From: Clostridium sp. Marseille-P299
Lineage (GTDB): Bacteria; Bacillota; Clostridia; Lachnospirales; Lachnospiraceae
Direction: 5' to 3'
DNA length: 64,000 nt
Assembly: GCF_900078195.1 (NCBI RefSeq)
Contig: NZ_FJVE01000007.1
Span: forward strand, 1,426,001 to 1,490,000
Shown: piece after piece, positions 60,872 through 64,000 of the stretch
Layout: every line of letters starts with the position of its first letter
Numbering within the stretch: the stretch's first letter is position 1
The notes under the pieces: generated by a model
What the model was told of the DNA's origin: nothing
Databases searched by the model: none
Seen by the model: the letters and a program-made list of their open reading frames with translations, nothing else
Program-made: the position numbers and the translations under genes

Positions 60872-61222
60872 ATGAGTTATAAGATAGCAATTGCAACAAA
60901 GGATGGAAAGGTAGTATCTGAGCATTTTGGGTATAGTAAGAAATTTTGTATTGTAAGTATTGATCAAAATGCTTGGAAGGTTATTGAAGTAAGAGAGGTT
61001 GTGCCTGCATGTACAGGGGTTGGCTGTACATATTCTAAAGATTCAAGTAATTCACACATAGATGCAATTGAAAAAGTAGCGAAAATTCTTTCGGATTGTA
61101 AGCTCGTAATTGTTAGTCAAATCGGATATGGAGCGGAACGAGTTTTAAATGATAATCAGCTTGAAGTGAGATTACATAAGGGATTTATTATTGATTATTT
61201 AAATAGTTTTATAACAACTTAA
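60872..61222 (+). CDS. NifX/NafY-like iron-molybdenum cofactor-binding protein
   Basis: 116 residues. MSYKIAIATKDGKVVSEHFG is the opening of the dinitrogenase iron-molybdenum cofactor (NifX/NafY/NifB C-terminal) fold, which carries or stores cofactor precursors. Three Cys follow in VVPACTGVGC and ILSDCK. GAGGGTGATT precedes ATG 60872; an in-frame ATG at 60860 would include that site. It supplies the domain the NifB-like protein lacks. Confidence 0.82.
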   Translation: MSYKIAIATKDGKVVSEHFGYSKKFCIVSIDQNAWKVIEVREVVPACTGVGCTYSKDSSNSHIDAIEKVAKILSDCKLVIVSQIGYGAERVLNDNQLEVRLHKGFIIDYLNSFITT

Positions 61223-61241
61223 AAAAAGGTAGAAGAGTAAG

Positions 61242-61270
61242 TTGACATGAGTATCTTAACTGGCTAAAAG
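61242..61270 (+). promoter_or_regulatory. possible promoter before the nifH-like gene
   Basis: TTGACA (61242-61247), 17 bases, TAAAAG (61265-61270). The -35 box is perfect, the -10 box is poor. Confidence 0.3.
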
Positions 61271-61324
61271 CACAGAGAATTTAGCTTATGAATAAAACTA
61301 CCTAGCGTTAATAAGGAGGGAATT

Positions 61325-62203
61325 ATGGCAAAGAAAATCAAACAAATTGCAATCTATGGAAAAGGGGGAATCGGAAAATCTACAACTACATCTAATATAA
61401 GTGCAGCCTTATCAAAACTCGGCTATAAGGTAATGCAGTTTGGCTGTGATCCTAAAAGTGATTCTACGAACACATTACGAAATGGTGAATATATTCCAAC
61501 GGTCCTTGATACCTTACGAGAAAAAAATACAGTAAAAGCTAATGAAGTGCTTTATCAAGGATTTAACGGAATCTATTGTGTAGAAGCAGGTGGTCCAGCA
61601 CCAGGTGTAGGTTGCGCAGGTAGAGGGATTATAACGGCAGTTCAATTATTTAAACAACAGCGAGTATTTGAGGAATTAGATTTAGATGTAGTGATTTACG
61701 ACGTTTTAGGTGACGTTGTGTGTGGGGGATTTGCTGTACCAATTCGAGAAGGAATTGCAGAACATGTATTTACCGTTTCCTCGGCTGATTTTATGAGTGT
61801 ATACGCTTCCAATAATTTATTTCGAGGGATCACAAAGTATTCCAATGCTGGTGGAGCACTTCTTGGTGGTGTCATAGCAAATTCTATTAATAAGGCTTAT
61901 GCAAAAGATATTATAGATGATTTTGCGAAACGTACAAAGACACAAATCATGCAATATGTTCCTCGTTCCGTAACTGTAACACAAAGTGAATTACAAGGAA
62001 AAACAACAATAGAAGCAGCACCTGATTCACAACAAGCAAAGATTTATATGGAGCTAGCAGAGCGTATTGCAGAACATGAACATTCCACGGTTCCATCACC
62101 GATGGAAGTAACTGAATTACGTGAATGGGCAGCGGAATGGGGAAATCAATTACTTGAATTAGAAACAGGTGTTGTTGTAGGCGGAAATCAAGCTGGTATA
62201 TAA
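61325..62203 (+). CDS. NifH-like iron protein (nitrogenase reductase family)
   Basis: 292 residues, P-loop ATPase homodimer with a bridging 4Fe-4S cluster. Walker [15 protein letters not shown], switch [10 protein letters not shown], both cluster cysteines in [12 protein letters not shown] and [12 protein letters not shown], and the Walker/switch II region are complete. It differs from standard NifH: DPKSDST not DPKADST, a VEAGGPAPG instead of VESGGPEPG, and a C-terminal tail of about 20 residues. It should pass electrons to the NifK/D-like partner. AAGGAGG lies 5-6 bases before ATG 61325. Confidence 0.9.
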   Translation: MAKKIKQIAIYGKGGIGKSTTTSNISAALSKLGYKVMQFGCDPKSDSTNTLRNGEYIPTVLDTLREKNTVKANEVLYQGFNGIYCVEAGGPAPGVGCAGRGIITAVQLFKQQRVFEELDLDVVIYDVLGDVVCGGFAVPIREGIAEHVFTVSSADFMSVYASNNLFRGITKYSNAGGALLGGVIANSINKAYAKDIIDDFAKRTKTQIMQYVPRSVTVTQSELQGKTTIEAAPDSQQAKIYMELAERIAEHEHSTVPSPMEVTELREWAAEWGNQLLELETGVVVGGNQAGI

Positions 62204-62470
62204 CATAGCAGTGAAAATAATTAGAGTAATCAAATTATTAGTTAGATCTTTGATTGATCTATGTTAGAGGAGATAAAACACAGTAGAAATAGAAAAATAT
62301 CAGTAAATATGAAAGAGAAAATAAAAGTGAAGAAGAAAATAACAGTAAAAGAACAATAAAAAATAACAGTAGAGAAATGTAGTAAGTGAAAAATTGTATT
62401 TAAGAAATGGATTTGTAGATTTTATATTTGATTACTAATAAAAATTCTAATTTAGAATGGAGGAAGTATT
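62204..62470 (+). other. purine-rich gap between the nifH-like and nifK-like genes
   Basis: Around 62280-62400 the plus strand is almost only A and G, with loose repeats of AACAGTA(R)A. A 16-codon frame (ATG 62308) has no ribosome site. No terminator or known RNA motif is visible; the gap is unusually long for an operon of this kind. Confidence 0.4.
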
Positions 62471-63805
62471 TTGGCAAATTTTATTGACCGTGCAAAATTT
62501 TCATGTGCTTTAGGGGGAGCATTAACAACCATAGCAGGATTACCAAAAGCAGTACCGATTGTTCATGCCTCAGGGGGCTGTGCAGCTGCATTATCAAATA
62601 CATATAATTTAGCTTCGGGTTACCGTGGAACTGGATATTGTGGAGGCTCTATGATCCCTACAAGTAATGTGACAGAAAATAATATTGTTTTTGGTGGAGA
62701 AAAAAGGTTAGAGGAGCAGATAGAAGAAACAATTATAGCAATCGACGCAGATTTGTATATCGTAGTAACTGGATGTCAAGTTGAAATTATTGGTGATGAT
62801 GCAGTTGGAATTGCAGGTAAGTTTCGGGATAAAAATGTGATTGGTGCAAGTACTCCGGGGTTTTTGGGAAATACCTTTAAAGGTTATGATGCGGTTTTAA
62901 ATGCAATTATTAAAGAAGTAATTGAGCCAGTAAGAGAAAAAGAAGAGAAAACGGTCAATCTTTTAGGTATTGTTCCTGGGCATGATGTATTTTATCGAGG
63001 AAATTTAGAAGAGTTAAGGCGTTTGCTAAGTCTAGTAGGAATCAAGGCAAATACTTTTTTTGGCGAGAATGAAAGTATTGAAACCATTAAAACCTATGGA
63101 AAAGCCTCCTTAAATATTGTGTTATCCACGCAAGCAGGGGTATTACCTGCAATTACCTTTGAAGATTTACATCACATTCCCTATGTATTAGAAGATATTC
63201 CAATCGGTCCGAGTGGCACGGAAAAATTCTTAAGAAACATAGGAAGTCTATTACAGGTGGAGGAGAAAGTCATAGAAGAGGTGATTGAACATGAAAAGAA
63301 AACTTACTACTCCTATCTTGAAAGAATTGTAGATATTTATTCCGACATTGATTTTCAAAGATATGCAATTGTTGTGGCTGACAGTTATTACGCATATTCG
63401 CTTACTAGATTCCTTGCAAATGACTTAGGTTGGATACCACATTTAGTATCGATTAATGATATCTCTGAAATAAAAGATCAAGAAGAATATTACAAAAAGT
63501 TTTCTGACATTACCTCTGAAATTACACCTTTTGTTTATTTTCGTGAAAATGCAGGAGATGTTATTAAAGATATAAGAAATAGTTGGCCAAAAAATAATAA
63601 TCAAAAGTATTATGATTCCCTTTCACCAGCCTTTGTAATAGGCAGTGGTATTGAACGTAGTCTGGCAGAAAAACTTGGAGCAGGTTTTTTAGCAGTTGCA
63701 TTTCCAGTAAGTAATCGTGTGGTTTTAAATAAAACTTATGTGGGATTTTATGGAGGAGTTTCACTTGTGGAAGATTTGATTTCATCGTTAGTTTCGGCTC
63801 GTTAG
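62471..63805 (+). CDS. NifK-like nitrogenase-family subunit
   Basis: 444 residues. P-cluster cysteines are at positions matching NifK: Cys12 (KFSCALGGAL), Cys37 (HASGGCAA) and Cys102 in TGCQVEIIGDD, with an extra Cys57. There is no cysteine after residue 102, so no cofactor ligand, as expected for the beta-type subunit. The end, FPVSNRVVLNKTYVGFYGG, matches the NifK FP...R...GY.G pattern. It is shorter than NifK (about 520) and lacks its N-terminal extension. The start is TTG 62471, 6-8 bases after GGAGGAAG. The partner subunit should be the gene beginning at 63982. Confidence 0.87.
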   Translation: MANFIDRAKFSCALGGALTTIAGLPKAVPIVHASGGCAAALSNTYNLASGYRGTGYCGGSMIPTSNVTENNIVFGGEKRLEEQIEETIIAIDADLYIVVTGCQVEIIGDDAVGIAGKFRDKNVIGASTPGFLGNTFKGYDAVLNAIIKEVIEPVREKEEKTVNLLGIVPGHDVFYRGNLEELRRLLSLVGIKANTFFGENESIETIKTYGKASLNIVLSTQAGVLPAITFEDLHHIPYVLEDIPIGPSGTEKFLRNIGSLLQVEEKVIEEVIEHEKKTYYSYLERIVDIYSDIDFQRYAIVVADSYYAYSLTRFLANDLGWIPHLVSINDISEIKDQEEYYKKFSDITSEITPFVYFRENAGDVIKDIRNSWPKNNNQKYYDSLSPAFVIGSGIERSLAEKLGAGFLAVAFPVSNRVVLNKTYVGFYGGVSLVEDLISSLVSAR

Positions 63806-63950
63806 CATTAAGTAATAGGGATGAGAATTAATTACGTTCTAATAAGAATTCACTAAATTAATTTCGAAGTGGCAGTTTTTAAGATGTTATGAGTGAATGA
63901 AAATTTTCAATCTATAAGAACCCGTGACGGGATTTATAATATAAATTAAT

Positions 63951-63976
63951 GCCAGAATGAGAGGCAGAATGAGAGG
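63951..63976 (+). repeat. 12-13 bp tandem duplication of a ribosome site
   Basis: GCCAGAATGAGAG (63951-63963) is followed by GCAGAATGAGAG (63964-63975); GAGAGG of the second copy serves the next start codon. Confidence 0.6.
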
Positions 63977-63981
63977 TAAAT

Positions 63982-64000
63982 ATGTCAAATTATACAGATA
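63982..64000 (+). CDS. start of the next gene of the nitrogenase-like cluster (partial)
   Basis: ATG 63982, 5 bases after GAGAGG, opens MSNYTD before the window ends. By position it is probably the NifD-like partner of the NifK-like subunit; the sequence shown is too short to say. Confidence 0.5.

Noticed and set aside
62308..62358. 16-codon frame MKEKIKVKKKITVKEQ
   Set aside because: No ribosome site; arises from purine-rich repeat sequence.
63840..63870. sigma-54 promoter before the nifD-like gene
   Set aside because: TGGCAG is present but no TTGC-like -12 element at the needed distance.
1..64000. CRISPR array, tRNA or rRNA genes, prophage
   Set aside because: No regular repeat-spacer pattern, no cloverleaf or rRNA motifs, and no phage structural or integrase genes were found.

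Overview
The window is AT-rich, densely coded DNA from a low-GC, anaerobic, spore-forming, plant-polysaccharide-degrading Firmicute. It resembles Clostridium (Lachnoclostridium) phytofermentans and other Lachnospiraceae. The evidence is a complete eight-gene spoIIIA sporulation operon, a secreted GH10 xylanase, a GH130 phosphorylase tail, SGNH esterases, Shine-Dalgarno-led genes and typical sigma-A promoters. The species name is inferred, not shown.

Layout. 1-5 kb: GH130 tail, phosphoglucomutase, a membrane-anchored protein with two SGNH esterase domains, and a 92-bp MITE-like palindrome. 5-8 kb: trkA-trkH potassium uptake, with a promoter followed at once by a terminator-like hairpin; TrkA appears to have lost part of its second RCK domain. 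8-18 kb: FliD-like protein, PadR regulator plus membrane partner, aroF-tyrA-aroA (minus strand), an EF-G paralogue and an SseB-like protein. 18-25 kb: xylanase whose ribosome site has a perfect upstream complement, YgiQ radical SAM, aldose epimerase, and an SDR sugar dehydrogenase with twin operators. 25-34 kb: yqeG, aroK, aroQ, an M24 peptidase, efp, small membrane proteins, GNAT, PepF, SGNH hydrolase and ROK kinase. 34-38 kb: chemoreceptor and aroE. 38-44 kb: spoIIIAA-AH. 44-52.6 kb: the housekeeping run asp23-nusB-xseA-xseB-ispA-dxs-tlyA-nadK-argR-yebC. 52.6-54.5 kb: a group IIC intron on the minus strand, sitting between yebC and its terminator. 54.6-59 kb: small genes and a P-type cation ATPase under a yybP-ykoY (Mn2+) riboswitch. 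59-64 kb: a YezD small protein, then a nitrogenase-like cluster (NifB core, separate NifX-like, NifH-like, NifK-like and the start of the next gene).

How the genes work together. Six shikimate/tyrosine-pathway genes (aroF, tyrA, aroA, aroK, aroQ, aroE) are spread over 27 kb in four transcription units. TrkAH and the Mn-type ATPase are ion-homeostasis units with RNA leaders. The most interesting system is the nitrogenase-like cluster at the right edge. It keeps the iron-sulfur ligands of NifH and the P-cluster cysteines of NifK, but has a stand-alone NifB core. It lies downstream of a DUF2292/YezD gene that carries an operator-like repeat inside its promoter. A sulfur-related or otherwise non-canonical reductase is a reasonable hypothesis, but the window ends before the partner subunit.
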